Shown: positions 1 to 11,139, numbered from the stretch's first letter. The stretch: DNA of 32,147 nt from CAUZJO01 sp963580245 (GCA_963580245.1 CAUZJO010000040.1:1-32147); one strand, 5' to 3'. Notes: generated by a model from the letters alone, not told the origin. A program made the numbers and translations.

Positions 1-538
1 GGCGGTTTTTCATTATCTTTTGCTGCGTCTGGCGCAAATCACGAGTCGAAAACGGATGCCTCTGGTTCACCCGAGTTCAGCTCTGATCGGCTGGGCTGCT
101 TGAGTAGGGCTTTTTCAGGATCGACTAGATAAGGCTGCATCCTTGTCAGAGAAGTCAACGGAACCGCAGTGCCCACGCGGATTGGCCGAACGGAACCATC
201 AGCACTTGCCTGCGGATCTTGCGCATCGGAGGTGTCCGATGCGGCCCCGACCCGGCCCCACGAGGGACCCGGGATGATGAAAATGGACGGGGCCCGCGCC
301 CGGGGACGCCGCCGCCGGCCCCTTACCCGGTGTCGGAGGCCATGCCGGGCCCGAGCAAATAGACGCGGTCGCGGGTTTGCTCATTGAAACGGCATTGACG
401 AATCGGAACCTAAGCGGCTAGGATGGTCTGCAATGGTGGTCAGATACTGAGAGGGACGGCGATTGCTTAGCCCCGTTATTGAGAAAATGAGGATTCTACC
501 CGGGGCGGGTTCAATGCATCCGTAAGAGGAGCGGTAAC
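1..538. other. Gene-free 5' stretch with strong hairpins
   Basis: No convincing protein gene is visible; the short reading frames here are GC-rich and low in complexity. Two clean hairpins are present. At 222-243 a perfect 9-bp stem (CGCATCGGA / TCCGATGCG) closes a GGTG tetraloop. At 353-382 a 7-bp outer stem (GAGCAAA / TTTGCTC) encloses a short CGCG-rich inner stem. Between them lie several GC-rich runs that could pair further. Neither hairpin is followed by a T-run, so they do not look like ordinary intrinsic terminators. The stretch could be the leader of the downstream secreted-protein gene or a structured RNA. I could not match it to a known riboswitch, 6S, SRP, RNase P or tmRNA core. 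Confidence 0.4.
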
Positions 539-2575
539 ATGGGAGGGAACAGATTTTCGACGCCCAGGCGCGCGGTTTTGGCCGTGGGCTTGTTGCTCAT
601 CGCCGCCATCGCGGTGACGCAGATGGGGGGCGGGTTCGATTTGAGTTGGTTTACGATCGACGGCGGCGGGGGCACCAGCCAGAGTTCGGGGGGTGAGTTC
701 GAGCTGTCCGGGACGATCGGCCAGCCCGACGCTGGGATGATGATGAGCGCCGACGGCGTCTTCACCCTGGAGGGTGGCTTCTGGGGAGGCATCGAGGGCG
801 TGGGCATTACGCCAACGCCTACACCGACGCTGACCCCGACACCGGGCAATTCGCCAGTGCTGGGTCCGCTACCCAAGTTGCTGGTCGGCGACGACTCGAT
901 GGACAATCTGTTCGTGCTGGCCGACGCCCTGGACACGGCCGTGCTGGCCACGGATCCCGACACGCCGGTCGAGTCTCTGATTTGGTCCTACAGCGGGGGT
1001 GGGATCTATAACATTAATGGCGTGGCGCCGCTGGACCTGGGGATGGACGATCCCCTCAACCCACCGAGCACGAAGGTGATCAACACGCAAGTCCTACAGG
1101 GGGAGCTTGACCCCGACGGCAATGCAGCCACGCTCACGGTCCGCGATGTCAGCCTCTCGCCGTTTGGCGGGTCCAACATGGATCCCGGCACCGGCCCGAG
1201 CCTGGCAAACACCGAGGTCCTGACGCTGTTCGTCTCCGACGGCCAGGCGTCCGACACCGAAGAGATGGTCGTTTACACGCTTAATGACCGGCCGGCGCGG
1301 ACTCCGGTGGACGCGATCGATTGGAGCGCGCAAGGCTCGCCCGATCCCTGGAGGTTCGTCCAGCGCTTCGTCGACTTCGGCACGGTGACTTCCTCGGCCC
1401 CTCCCGACGTGGGTAAATTGTGCATGGAAGTGACGGCGGATGGGTTGAACGACGGCGAATGGTTCAGCCCCTATGGCGCGACCGGCAGCGGAGCGGGCAT
1501 CGACCTGGTCAATAATGCGGTCTATGACTGCCGCTTCGATTTCGACACCGACCAGTTGGATGTCGATACCGACCAAGGCGTGCTCGACAACATCCCGTTG
1601 ATCAGCGTCATCCTCGACAACTCCGATCCCGACGACCCGTTCGGGGCGTTCAACGCATATAACCAGGAGACCTTCTTCCTGTCCAATCTTGGGGGGCGCA
1701 ACTCTCCGCTGAATCCGGACGGCCTCGGACGGCAGACCCACAACGTGGTCTTCGCGCCCTCGCCGCTGGGGACGCCGCAATGGCAAACGGGGGCCTTCAC
1801 GACCGAGTTTGATCCCTTCAACGACTTCCGCATCCGCTTTCGGGTGTTCGACATCGACGGCGGTGGCTGGAACGCCGAGGTGGATGTGGGCCAGGTCTGC
1901 ATGAAGTCATACGACATCGGCCGCTACGATTTTGATCAGATGATCAGCCTGGATACCCCCTACGACGTCGAAACGATCGAAGAGGCGCTCGATGCGATGA
2001 CCGGCACGCATACGGTCGCCGGATTCGACAGTAACATCGCCTTCGGCGGCGGAAACGTGACCGTCACGCCGATCATGGCCACGGGCTGGACCAACGAGCT
2101 GGTGGCGTTCACCCCGGGCGACACGAACAACCCACTGGTGACCGGAGGGCCTGATACGTTTGACAACTACCCGGTTATCCAGGCGGAAAATTGCCTCTAC
2201 CTGGTCACGGTGTTGATCAGTCAGGTCGATCCGAATCCGCAAGCCGAAAAAGGCCAGAATCCCCCCACGCCGCCCGACATGCTGCGGCTGGGCATGGACT
2301 TGCCGACCCAGGAGATCATCAGCCTGACGGTCCAAACCGCGGGGATGGATGCGGTCGGCATGCCGCTGCTGAACACGCCGCAAGCCTACTATTCGTTCGT
2401 GCACGGCAACAGCATGGCGTTCTCGCCGCTTGAGGGACACCAAAACATCCGCCCGCGAATGGACCTGATCTGCAACGAGGCGCTCTCGTTCGACATCGGT
2501 GCCGGCGTCCCCGAGCCGACCAACACCGCCGGCCTGGCGATGGACCGCATGACGGTTCAGAGGGTCGGGTTTTAA
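539..2575 (+). CDS. Large secreted protein with N-terminal GGGGTS-type domain and Thr/Pro linker
   Basis: A 678-residue protein with an N-terminal signal or anchor helix at about residues 10-28 after a basic start. Residues 34-84 carry the WFTIDGGGGTS...LSGTIGQPDAG...LEGGFWGG pattern, which I know from secreted proteins of Planctomycetota and Chloroflexi. A TPTPTPTLTPTPG linker follows at 91-103. Next comes a region ending in LFVSDGQASDTEEMVVYTLND, which resembles a cadherin/Ig-like beta domain. The remaining ~430 residues are Asp/Gly-rich, look like beta-sandwich material, and I do not recognise them. No sorting motif or C-terminal membrane anchor is visible. A good ribosome site (AAGAGGAG, 524-531) precedes the ATG. 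It ends convergently with the dehydratase gene. Function unknown; an extracellular structural or binding role is inferred. Confidence 0.8.
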   Translation: MGGNRFSTPRRAVLAVGLLLIAAIAVTQMGGGFDLSWFTIDGGGGTSQSSGGEFELSGTIGQPDAGMMMSADGVFTLEGGFWGGIEGVGITPTPTPTLTPTPGNSPVLGPLPKLLVGDDSMDNLFVLADALDTAVLATDPDTPVESLIWSYSGGGIYNINGVAPLDLGMDDPLNPPSTKVINTQVLQGELDPDGNAATLTVRDVSLSPFGGSNMDPGTGPSLANTEVLTLFVSDGQASDTEEMVVYTLNDRPARTPVDAIDWSAQGSPDPWRFVQRFVDFGTVTSSAPPDVGKLCMEVTADGLNDGEWFSPYGATGSGAGIDLVNNAVYDCRFDFDTDQLDVDTDQGVLDNIPLISVILDNSDPDDPFGAFNAYNQETFFLSNLGGRNSPLNPDGLGRQTHNVVFAPSPLGTPQWQTGAFTTEFDPFNDFRIRFRVFDIDGGGWNAEVDVGQVCMKSYDIGRYDFDQMISLDTPYDVETIEEALDAMTGTHTVAGFDSNIAFGGGNVTVTPIMATGWTNELVAFTPGDTNNPLVTGGPDTFDNYPVIQAENCLYLVTVLISQVDPNPQAEKGQNPPTPPDMLRLGMDLPTQEIISLTVQTAGMDAVGMPLLNTPQAYYSFVHGNSMAFSPLEGHQNIRPRMDLICNEALSFDIGAGVPEPTNTAGLAMDRMTVQRVGF

Positions 2576-2644
2576 ATCTCGCGAGGGGCCGGCGCGTACG
2601 GACCACGTCAAAGCCGGTGAAGGTATCGGCGACGTTGAATTTGG

Positions 2645-2669
2645 CGGCGGATCGACCGGGCATCCGCCG
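2645..2669. terminator. Hairpin between convergent genes, possible terminator
   Basis: An 8-bp perfect stem (CGGCGGAT / ATCCGCCG) with a 9-nt loop lies in the 102-bp gap between two convergent genes. There is no T-run on either side, so intrinsic termination is only a possibility. Confidence 0.25.
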
Positions 2670-2677
2670 GCCGCGCT

Positions 2678-4435
2678 TCAATCGCCGCGAGACTGACGCA
2701 CCCCCCCAAGTGCCGCATAAAATGGGGCCAGGTCGCGGGCGCCGGCGGCGGATCCGATCAGGAAATCAAAATCGCAGCCCCTGTCCGCCTGCAAAACGTG
2801 ATCGAGGAAAAGCCGGCCGTAGCCGCGAGTGTAGACGGGCGCGGGCGGTTCCCATGTTGATTTGCGTTCGTCAAGTTCCCGCTCCGAGACCAGCAGATCG
2901 AGGCGTCGCCCCGGTGCGTCCAGCTTGATTCGGTCGCCGTCCCGGACCAGTGCCAGCGGCCCTCCGATTGCCGACTCAGGACAAACGTGCAGGACGACGG
3001 TGCCGTAGGCCGTGCCGCTCATGCGCGCGTCGCTGATGCGGACCATGTCCTTGACGCCTTTGGCCAGGAGCTTCTTGGGTATCGGGATGTTCCCCCATTC
3101 AGGCATGCCCGGCCCCCCCACCGGCCCGGCGTTGCGCAGCACCAGGACCGAATCCTCGCCGACGGGCAGGTCCGGAGCGTCGATTCGCTCGAACAGATCG
3201 ACCCGATCGTGGAAAACCAGGGCGGGGCCCTCGTGGACCAGCAGATGCGCTGAAGCGGCCGTCGGCTTGATGATCGCCCCCCCTGGCGCGAGGTTCCCCC
3301 GCAGGACGGCGACGCCCCCTTCCGCCGAGAGCGGTTTATCGCAATCAAGGATCACCTTCTCATCGTAATTCTCCGCGCCATCCAAGTTTTGGCCGATTGT
3401 CTTGCCGCTGACCGTCACGCAATCCGTCTGGAGCAGATGGGAGATCCGCTCCATGACGACGGGGAGACCGCCGGCATGGTAAAAGTCCTCCATCAGGTAC
3501 TCGCCCGAGGGCCTCAGATTCAAGATGCAGGGCGTGCTTCTCGAGAGTTCATCGAAGAGACCCAGATCCACGGGCAAACCTAATCGGCCCCCCAGCGCGA
3601 TCATGTGCACCACCCCATTGGTCGAGCCGCCGACGGCCATCAAGACGCGAATCGCGTTCCTCATCGCTTCCAACGTCATGATCTGGGAGGGACGTAGATC
3701 GGACGCGACCATTTCAACGATTCGGCGGCCGCTGGCCTCGGCGAGCGCCAGCCGGCGCGAATCGGGCGCGGGGATGCAGGCCCCGCCCGGCAGCGTCATG
3801 CCGAGCACCTCGGCCATGCACGCCATCGTGCTCGCCGTGCCCATGACCATGCAATGGCCCGCGCTGCGTGAGATGCAGCTTTCCATCTCCTCGAACTCTT
3901 CTTCGCTGAGCCGGCCGGCGCGCACTTCGTCCCACATCTTGAACGCGTCCGATCCCGAGCCCAGTGTCCGCCCACGCCAGTTCCCCTTGAGCATCGGGCC
4001 GCCGGTCACGACGATCGCCGGCAGATCGGCACTGGCGGCGCCCATGAGCTGGGCCGGCACCGTTTTGTCGCAACCCCCGAGCAAAACAACCCCGTCGAGC
4101 GGATTGGCGAGGATCATCTCCTCGACGTCCATCGCCATCAGGTTGCGATAGAGCATCGTGGTGGGTTTGACGAACGGCTCACCCAATGAGATCGTCGGAA
4201 ACTCCAGTGGAAACCCGCCGGCTTGCCAAACCCCGCGCTTGACCGCGTCCGCGACGGTCCGCAGATGGGAGTTGCACGTGGTAAGCTCGCTCCACGAGTT
4301 ACATATTCCAATCACCGGCCGACCGTCGAATACTTGGGGGCCGTAACCCTCTTTTTTCAGGAAAGAGCGGTGAATGAAGAGATCACGCCCGATCCCGGAA
4401 AACCAGTGCTGACTTCGTCGTTTCATCGTGTTCAT
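2678..4435 (-). CDS. IlvD/Edd-family dehydratase, L-arabinonate dehydratase-like
   Basis: A 585-residue Fe-S dehydratase. Family enzymes dehydrate 2,3-dihydroxy acids or sugar acids (dihydroxyacid, 6-phosphogluconate, arabinonate, xylonate). The three cluster cysteines are visible at C54 (TTCNSH), C122 (GGCDKT) and C195 (AGHCMVMGTASTM), and K124 in CDK is the Mg-binding, usually carbamylated lysine. The start RRSQHWF, FVKPTTMLYRNLMAM and GPMLKGNWRGRTLGSGSD match the sugar-acid branch as I recall it, not biosynthetic IlvD, so L-arabinonate or a related aldonate is the likely substrate. The frame stays open upstream to 4762, but homology begins at RSQHW and the extension is non-conserved and basic. 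I therefore chose the ATG at 4433-4435; ATG 4426 is an alternative. The Shine-Dalgarno is weak. No sugar transporter or dehydrogenase partner lies nearby. Confidence 0.85.
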   Translation of the reverse strand: MNTMKRRSQHWFSGIGRDLFIHRSFLKKEGYGPQVFDGRPVIGICNSWSELTTCNSHLRTVADAVKRGVWQAGGFPLEFPTISLGEPFVKPTTMLYRNLMAMDVEEMILANPLDGVVLLGGCDKTVPAQLMGAASADLPAIVVTGGPMLKGNWRGRTLGSGSDAFKMWDEVRAGRLSEEEFEEMESCISRSAGHCMVMGTASTMACMAEVLGMTLPGGACIPAPDSRRLALAEASGRRIVEMVASDLRPSQIMTLEAMRNAIRVLMAVGGSTNGVVHMIALGGRLGLPVDLGLFDELSRSTPCILNLRPSGEYLMEDFYHAGGLPVVMERISHLLQTDCVTVSGKTIGQNLDGAENYDEKVILDCDKPLSAEGGVAVLRGNLAPGGAIIKPTAASAHLLVHEGPALVFHDRVDLFERIDAPDLPVGEDSVLVLRNAGPVGGPGMPEWGNIPIPKKLLAKGVKDMVRISDARMSGTAYGTVVLHVCPESAIGGPLALVRDGDRIKLDAPGRRLDLLVSERELDERKSTWEPPAPVYTRGYGRLFLDHVLQADRGCDFDFLIGSAAGARDLAPFYAALGGVRQSRGD

Positions 4436-4787
4436 GCCATTCCGAGAACGTTTCACAACCGGACCACCATGTATCAAATTCGGCCCGGATAAACAAGAAC
4501 AAGACATTAAGGAATTGCGTCTAATTCGTGGGGGATGCCGGGATCGCATCGATTGCCCACGCCGAATCATTCCGTCAACGGGCGTGTGGGGCCAGACATA
4601 ACGCATGCCGTAAGGGAACCCCGGCGCGCGAACAGGGGCATGCGAAACCCAGGCCGATTCACACTTCACCCGAGATGGATAGGGTCGAGCCAGTCCGAGA
4701 ACCGTGGTCCCCTCCGTGCAGGCCTCTCTTTCTCCTCCCACGCGTCCGCTTGCGCGCGACATGAAGAAGCCTTAAAATGCCTTTGTC
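4436..4787. other. Divergent intergenic region
   Basis: This 352-bp gap lies between the divergent dehydratase and VOC genes. It should contain promoters for both, but I see no -35/-10 pair convincing enough to call. The open frames here are the non-conserved upstream extension of the dehydratase frame and overlapping frames. Confidence 0.4.
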
Positions 4788-5249
4788 ATGTTGGAATCGA
4801 TTGATCACGTCAACATCGTCGTGGACGACCTGGAGAGCATGAAGGCCTTTTACCGCGACGCCTTGGGAATGGCCGTTACCAAGGAGGTGACGATCAGCGG
4901 GCCGTGGGTCGAGGAAGTGGTCGTTCTCAACGACGTGCTGGCCGACGTCGTCTATCTCGAACTGCCCTCCGGGCCGCGGCTCGAATTGATTAAGTATCAC
5001 TCCCCCCCGGCCGCCCGTCCGGGCGGACTGGAGGTCTCCAATACGCCCGGCCTGCGCCACCTCGCCTTTCGGATCGACGATATCGATGAGGCTTGCGCCC
5101 GGCTCGAACAGGCGGGCGTGCAATTCACCAGCGGTATCCATCTGGTTCCCGACAGCCAGGTCACCTACGCCGGAGGCATCCGTAAACGGCTGGTATACTT
5201 CCGCGACCCCGAAGGGAATCTGCTCGAACTGTGCGAATACAAGAGGTAG
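4788..5249 (+). CDS. VOC-superfamily (glyoxalase/bleomycin-resistance fold) protein
   Basis: A 153-residue single-chain vicinal oxygen chelate protein with two beta-alpha-beta-beta-beta halves. Likely metal ligands are H7 (DHVNIVV), E66 (RLELIKY), H91 (LRHLAFRI) and E147 (GNLLELCEY). The set H...E...H...E is typical of lactoylglutathione lyases, methylmalonyl-CoA epimerases and extradiol-type enzymes, so a metal-dependent isomerase or lyase is likely. The substrate cannot be read from sequence. The ATG lies just after AATGCCTTTGTC with only a weak ribosome site. It is divergent from the aldonate dehydratase and followed by an integrase remnant. All ligands are present, so it looks intact. Confidence 0.8.
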   Translation: MLESIDHVNIVVDDLESMKAFYRDALGMAVTKEVTISGPWVEEVVVLNDVLADVVYLELPSGPRLELIKYHSPPAARPGGLEVSNTPGLRHLAFRIDDIDEACARLEQAGVQFTSGIHLVPDSQVTYAGGIRKRLVYFRDPEGNLLELCEYKR

Positions 5250-5280
5250 GAGTGATCACGATGGGCGTTCTCGCCGCACC

Positions 5281-5653
5281 CTTAAGCCTTCCGGAATATC
5301 TAAGCGGGGCGAGGTGTTCTGGAGACTGCGCTATTCCGATCCCGAAACCGGGCACGATGTCCGGCGGCGCGTGGGCGGGCGGGCGCGGGATGCTCGAAGC
5401 GGCGGCCTTCGCGACGATGACGAGCAGAGCGGGCGCGGCCGACCGTATCCTAAGAAGCTATCTTGGACATGCGGCGGGCGATATGCTGGACGCCCATTAT
5501 CGGCGAATCGAACTTGAAGAATCGCGGTCGGTTTCGGGACTGATCAACGGCTGGCGTGAGCTTGAAAAGGCCGACGTGCCTGGCAACATTCCGGCAACAT
5601 TTCGCGTCGGCCAATTGTCGGCGATTGATCCTATTGAGCTTTCGGTTAGATAG
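5281..5653 (+). pseudogene. Tyrosine recombinase (phage-type integrase) remnant, middle deleted and frameshifted
   Basis: Two pieces of one integrase survive in different frames. The N-terminal part is at 5281-5379, in the frame that begins a codon at base 5281: SGISKRGEVFWRLRYSDPET followed by GHDVRRRVGG. That is a typical arm-binding start. The C-terminal part runs from about 5390 to 5653 in the next frame: AAFATMTSRAGAADRILRSY, then LGHAAGDMLDAHYRRIEL, which carries the LGH box and the catalytic-Tyr region (AHYRR). The core between them, including the first catalytic Arg and the Lys, is missing, so no recombinase can be made. A reading frame starting at 5231 covers the C-terminal half but its first ~50 residues are out-of-frame sequence. 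It marks an old mobile-element insertion beside the VOC gene. No tRNA or att repeat was seen nearby. Confidence 0.7.
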
Positions 5654-5710
5654 TAGCGGGACAAGGCTTCCCTCTAGCCGCCATCCCATCGCCAACCGCA
5701 GGAGAACATC

Positions 5711-6988
5711 GTGGCACACATAATTGAGCACGCCGTTGGAATCTACATCGTTCTACTCGGAATTGCCTGCCTGATCGGGGTCGTGGTCAAGCGGCTGACC
5801 CACTTGCCCTACACCATCGCCCTGACCTTGGTGGGGCTGGGGATCGCGCTGTTCAAACTGGGCCCCGACATCGCGAGCGCGGGGTTCAGCCGCGAGTTGA
5901 TCTTTTTCGTCCTCCTCCCCCCGCTGTTGTTTCAAGGGGCGCTACACATGCAACTGGACCGTTTGGCCCGTCACGCGCTGCCAATCGCCGTCTTCGCCAC
6001 GGTGGGCGTGATCGTCTCGACGTTGCTCATCGGCGGGCTGATGTTTTGGACGGGGCTGCTCGATTCGCTGATCATCGCGATGCTCTTCGGGGCCTTGATC
6101 TGCACGACCGACCCGATCTCGGTGTTGGCCATTTTCCGCCAATGCAACACACAGGCCGACCTCAAGTACCTGGTCGAAGGCGAATCATTGTTCAACGACG
6201 GGACGGGCGTGGTCGTCTTTGGCATCATCCTGTCGATGATCGTCGAGGGCGCCGGATTCTCCTTTCCCGGGGCGGCCGTCAGCTTCTTCAAGGTGAGCCT
6301 GGGGGGGACGGTCGTTGGATTGGCCCTGGGCGGAGCGGCCTATCTAATCCTGCGCGGGCTGAATGACCACCTGCTCGAGAACGCGATCTGCCTGTTGGTC
6401 TGTTACGGCTCATTTTGGCTGGCCGAGCATTATCATCTCTCGGGCGTGATCGCCACGGTTTGCAGCGGGCTATTGCTGGGCAATTATGGGCGGACGCTGG
6501 CGATGAGCCCCCGCACCACCGAGACGGTCGAAACCTTCTTCGAATCGGTCGATTTCCTGATCAACTCCCTGTTGTTCATCCTGATCGGCCTGGAGCTGCA
6601 AGCAATCGGCGGGGAAGGCCTGGGCCGGGTTTTCGGTGCGGTCCTGGCCACGTTCGTGATTGTGCTGGCGGTGCGGGCGGTCGTCGTTTATCCGCTCTTT
6701 TTCGCCACGCGCCGCCGCAATGGGTCCTATCCGAAGTCCTGGTCGCACGTGCTGATGTGGGGCGGCCTGCGCGGGTCGATCCCGATCGCGTTGCTCGTCG
6801 GCCTGCCCGCCCACCCCCAGATCGATCCCTACCGCGACAAGCTGCTGGCGATCGGATTTGGCGTGGTGTGCCTGTCGCTGATCATCCAGGGGCTGACAAT
6901 GAAGCCGCTGATCGTGGGCCTGGGGCTGTCCCAGGCGGTCGAACCCGCCGAGCAGGATCCGGCCCATCATCAGGAAGGTTTGACGTGA
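5711..6988 (+). CDS. CPA1-family Na+/H+ antiporter (NhaP-like)
   Basis: A 425-residue inner-membrane cation/proton antiporter with about 12 hydrophobic segments. The TDP motif (T133-D134-P135, in ICTTDPISVLA) and the ND motif (N162-D163, in GESLFNDGTGVVVF) are those of the ion-binding site. Asn-Asp rather than Asp-Asp is the signature of electroneutral CPA1 exchangers. MWGGLRGSIPIAL near the C-terminus contains the conserved Arg of the family. It starts with GTG at 5711, preceded by AGGAGA at about 5700-5705. The C-terminal tail after the last helix is short, with no regulatory TrkA-C/RCK domain. Next to a pyrophosphatase ion pump, a role in Na+/pH balance is likely. Confidence 0.9.
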   Translation: MAHIIEHAVGIYIVLLGIACLIGVVVKRLTHLPYTIALTLVGLGIALFKLGPDIASAGFSRELIFFVLLPPLLFQGALHMQLDRLARHALPIAVFATVGVIVSTLLIGGLMFWTGLLDSLIIAMLFGALICTTDPISVLAIFRQCNTQADLKYLVEGESLFNDGTGVVVFGIILSMIVEGAGFSFPGAAVSFFKVSLGGTVVGLALGGAAYLILRGLNDHLLENAICLLVCYGSFWLAEHYHLSGVIATVCSGLLLGNYGRTLAMSPRTTETVETFFESVDFLINSLLFILIGLELQAIGGEGLGRVFGAVLATFVIVLAVRAVVVYPLFFATRRRNGSYPKSWSHVLMWGGLRGSIPIALLVGLPAHPQIDPYRDKLLAIGFGVVCLSLIIQGLTMKPLIVGLGLSQAVEPAEQDPAHHQEGLT

Positions 6989-7288
6989 GAGGCCCGCCCT
7001 TCGGTCTATCCATAAGATCAATGTTACCAATGATGTAGATGCGTTCCCCGTCGTTTTCGGCGCCCGCCGAATCCGGCGGTGCCCCGCCATCGGGCATCAC
7101 CCGATCTCCTATTCAAAATTCATTGGAAATCGGCCCGGCGCACCCACGCGGATTGCTCCACGCTCTTTTCTCTTGCCAAACCAGGTCAGATTGATAGGCT
7201 CCTCTGTTCGTGCCGTGCCTGGGTGATGTTGACACCCTCCCAGGCTTAATTCGTACGTAAAACCTGGTTACGGGAGATCGAAAAAGAC
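6989..7288. other. Intergenic region: hairpin and weak promoter candidate for the pyrophosphatase
   Basis: A 300-bp gap. A GC hairpin lies at 7064-7079 (CCGCCG / CGGCGG, loop AATC) downstream of the antiporter; it lacks a T-run. TTGACA at 7229-7234 is a perfect -35 hexamer. The sequence 18-19 bp later (GTACGT/TACGTA, 7253-7259) is a poor -10 box, so the promoter is only a candidate. The region also holds GGGAG at 7272-7276, the likely ribosome site of the next gene. Confidence 0.3.
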
Positions 7289-9340
<2,052 letters not shown>

Positions 9341-9420
9341 ACCGGCTCCGCCCTCCCGTGCACTAGGCTTTCGGTCCGCCGGGGTTCGTGTTAGGATTTC
9401 AATTCGGGTAAGTTGCGCCT

Positions 9421-9852
9421 GTGATTCGGTTTAACCATTTCAGTCCCTTGAGGCCCCTAGCACTTGCCTCGGCGTTGGCTCTCGCGGCGGCGTGTACCAC
9501 CCCGGGCGAACGCGCGCCGACCTATTCGGCGACCTCGGCGGCCTACTACGATCCGCTCAACCGCCCGCTGGCCGGCCTCACGCGCGCCCAGGTGCTCAAG
9601 ACGGCGATCCGCCAGGCCCGCGAGCAGATCCTGACCCAGGCCAAGGAAATGAAGCTGTCGGACGGAAGGACGTTGAGCGACCTGGCGATTGTGGATCCTT
9701 ACGTAAAGGCAATGCTCGACGACACGGTCCGCGCCGCGCGGATCGTCGACCGCACTTACAGCGATGAAGGCATGGTCACCGTCACCGTCAGCATGCAACT
9801 GACCCCGCTATTCAAGATGATCGAGCATTACCCCCAGCATTCCATCTACTAA
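9421..9852 (+). CDS. Small lipoprotein, LPP20-like
   Basis: A 143-residue lipoprotein. A hydrophobic N-terminus ends in the lipobox LAAAC with C25 as lipidation site, so it should be tethered to a membrane. The mature part (RAQVLKTAIRQAREQILTQA ... VDPYVKAMLDDTVRAARIVD ... DEGMVTVTVSMQL) has the repeated-Ala helix, the conserved ARIVD turn and the final beta strands of LPP20-type lipoproteins. Their molecular role is mostly unknown. It starts with GTG at 9421, 80 bp after the pyrophosphatase, and could be co-transcribed with it. It converges with the CysQ-like gene, leaving only 27 bp. Confidence 0.7.
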   Translation: MIRFNHFSPLRPLALASALALAAACTTPGERAPTYSATSAAYYDPLNRPLAGLTRAQVLKTAIRQAREQILTQAKEMKLSDGRTLSDLAIVDPYVKAMLDDTVRAARIVDRTYSDEGMVTVTVSMQLTPLFKMIEHYPQHSIY

Positions 9853-9879
9853 AATCGAATCGTCCCATCCGCTCGTATT

Positions 9880-10812
9880 TCAGCCGGGGTGTTGCGCCTG
9901 AAACTCGCCCACGCGCCGGACGAGTTCTTCGTGCAGGCGGCCGTTGGACGCGATGATGCCGCCATTGAGTCGAAAGTCGCGCTGATTATACGTGAGCTCG
10001 CGTCCGTCGAGGTCGGTCATCCTCCCGCCGGCCTCCTCCAGGATCAGGTGTGGGGCGCAGGCGTCCCATTCCTTGGACATGCCCAACGCCGGATTGACGT
10101 AGAAGTCGGCCTCGCCCTCGGTGATCTTGCAGACCTTGACGCCGAACGATCCGAAATGAGCGTGTTCCAAAGGCACCAGGGTTTCAATCAGCCGCATCAG
10201 CCGGCTGGTCCGGTTGGAGTTGCTCGCCACCATCCGAGCGCTGGTGATGCGATCGCAATCGCTCACGCGTGGCGCGCTGGATTCGGTGAGGGGACGCGGA
10301 ACGGCGGCTTCATTGGCATTGGCGGCCTTGGTGGTTTCGACTTGATCGGCTGGGACCGTCTGCAGGAGCGTCCCGCCGCCGCGAATCGCCGAATAGAGCC
10401 GGCCGGCGATGGGCCGATAGACCACTCCCACCACCGGATGCCACGGGCCGTCGCCCAACTGCTCGACCATCGCCACGTGCATCGCGAAATTCCCGCTGTG
10501 CTTGATGAAGTCGCGCGTGCCGTCGATCGGGTCGATGATCCACACGCGCCCGCGGGCAAGCCGGTCCGACCGGTCTTCACTCTCCTCGGTCAAGTAGCCA
10601 TACTCGGCCGCCGGGTAGTGCTCGCTTAGACGCTCGACGATCAGCCGGTCGGCGAGACTGTCGGCCTCGGTGCAGGGCCCGTCGGGCTTCTCGAAGACGT
10701 CATATTCTCCATCATAGAAGTGACGGACTCTATCCCAGGCCTCGAGTGCCGCGTCGCAGGCCGCCCGCCGAGCCTCCTCCCAGAGTTGCTTATCTGTTGA
10801 TTTAGTCGTCAT
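9880..10812 (-). CDS. cysQ: 3'(2'),5'-bisphosphate nucleotidase / inositol-monophosphatase-family phosphatase, CysQ-like
   Basis: A 310-residue cytoplasmic Mg2+-dependent, Li+-sensitive-type phosphatase. Metal ligands of the family are visible: E76-E77 (LTEESED), D94, D97 and the DPIDGT motif (94-99), and the late WDACAP motif with its Asp. MSKEWDACAPHLILEEAGG is typical of CysQ/Hal2 enzymes, which hydrolyse 3'-phosphoadenosine 5'-phosphate (PAP) from sulfate assimilation to AMP. An inositol-1-phosphatase role cannot be excluded, since the folds and motifs overlap. It is about 50 residues longer than E. coli CysQ, mostly from an insert around residues 150-195. No sulfate-assimilation genes lie next to it. 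Confidence 0.8.
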   Translation of the reverse strand: MTTKSTDKQLWEEARRAACDAALEAWDRVRHFYDGEYDVFEKPDGPCTEADSLADRLIVERLSEHYPAAEYGYLTEESEDRSDRLARGRVWIIDPIDGTRDFIKHSGNFAMHVAMVEQLGDGPWHPVVGVVYRPIAGRLYSAIRGGGTLLQTVPADQVETTKAANANEAAVPRPLTESSAPRVSDCDRITSARMVASNSNRTSRLMRLIETLVPLEHAHFGSFGVKVCKITEGEADFYVNPALGMSKEWDACAPHLILEEAGGRMTDLDGRELTYNQRDFRLNGGIIASNGRLHEELVRRVGEFQAQHPG

Positions 10813-11139
10813 TGGGTCGCCGATGGACTCAATCGGAGCGTTTCAAGGTTTTCGGACATCGTCCAACCATCATTATACCCGCCAGAAACGCCGATTGGAA
10901 GCATCCTCAAGCCCGACCAGCAGTTCCGCGCCACCATTTCCGGAATACCACCCTCTCTGATTCACTCATCCGTATCAGCCAGCTCGCCCGCGCAAGATAC
11001 CGCTCAACTCATCATTCGAACGCGACGAAACGAATAGTAGGCACAGTGCGTCCAAACGGCGTGAGGCTGGGGGTTTACCCATTTTGAGCAGCCCGCGCGA
11101 AGACCGGCTGCAAGATCAAGCTCTCCCGAGGATAGAAAC
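10813..11139. other. Divergent intergenic region
   Basis: A 327-bp gap between the CysQ-like gene (minus) and the PilT-like gene (plus). No supported gene or repeat is seen. GAGGAT at about 11127-11132 is the ribosome site of the PilT-like gene. No promoter pair was good enough to call. Confidence 0.3.

Noticed and set aside
2645..2669. Strong intrinsic terminator between the convergent genes
   Set aside because: The stem is good but no T-run follows on either strand, so it is listed only at low confidence.
4436..4762. N-terminal extension of the dehydratase frame to 4762
   Set aside because: The extension is basic and non-conserved, family similarity begins at RSQHW, and a start there would nearly abut the divergent VOC gene.
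5231..5389. N-terminal ~50 residues of the plus-strand frame starting at 5231 as a real protein
   Set aside because: That part is out of frame with the integrase N-terminal motif at 5281-5379; only the C-terminal half is meaningful.
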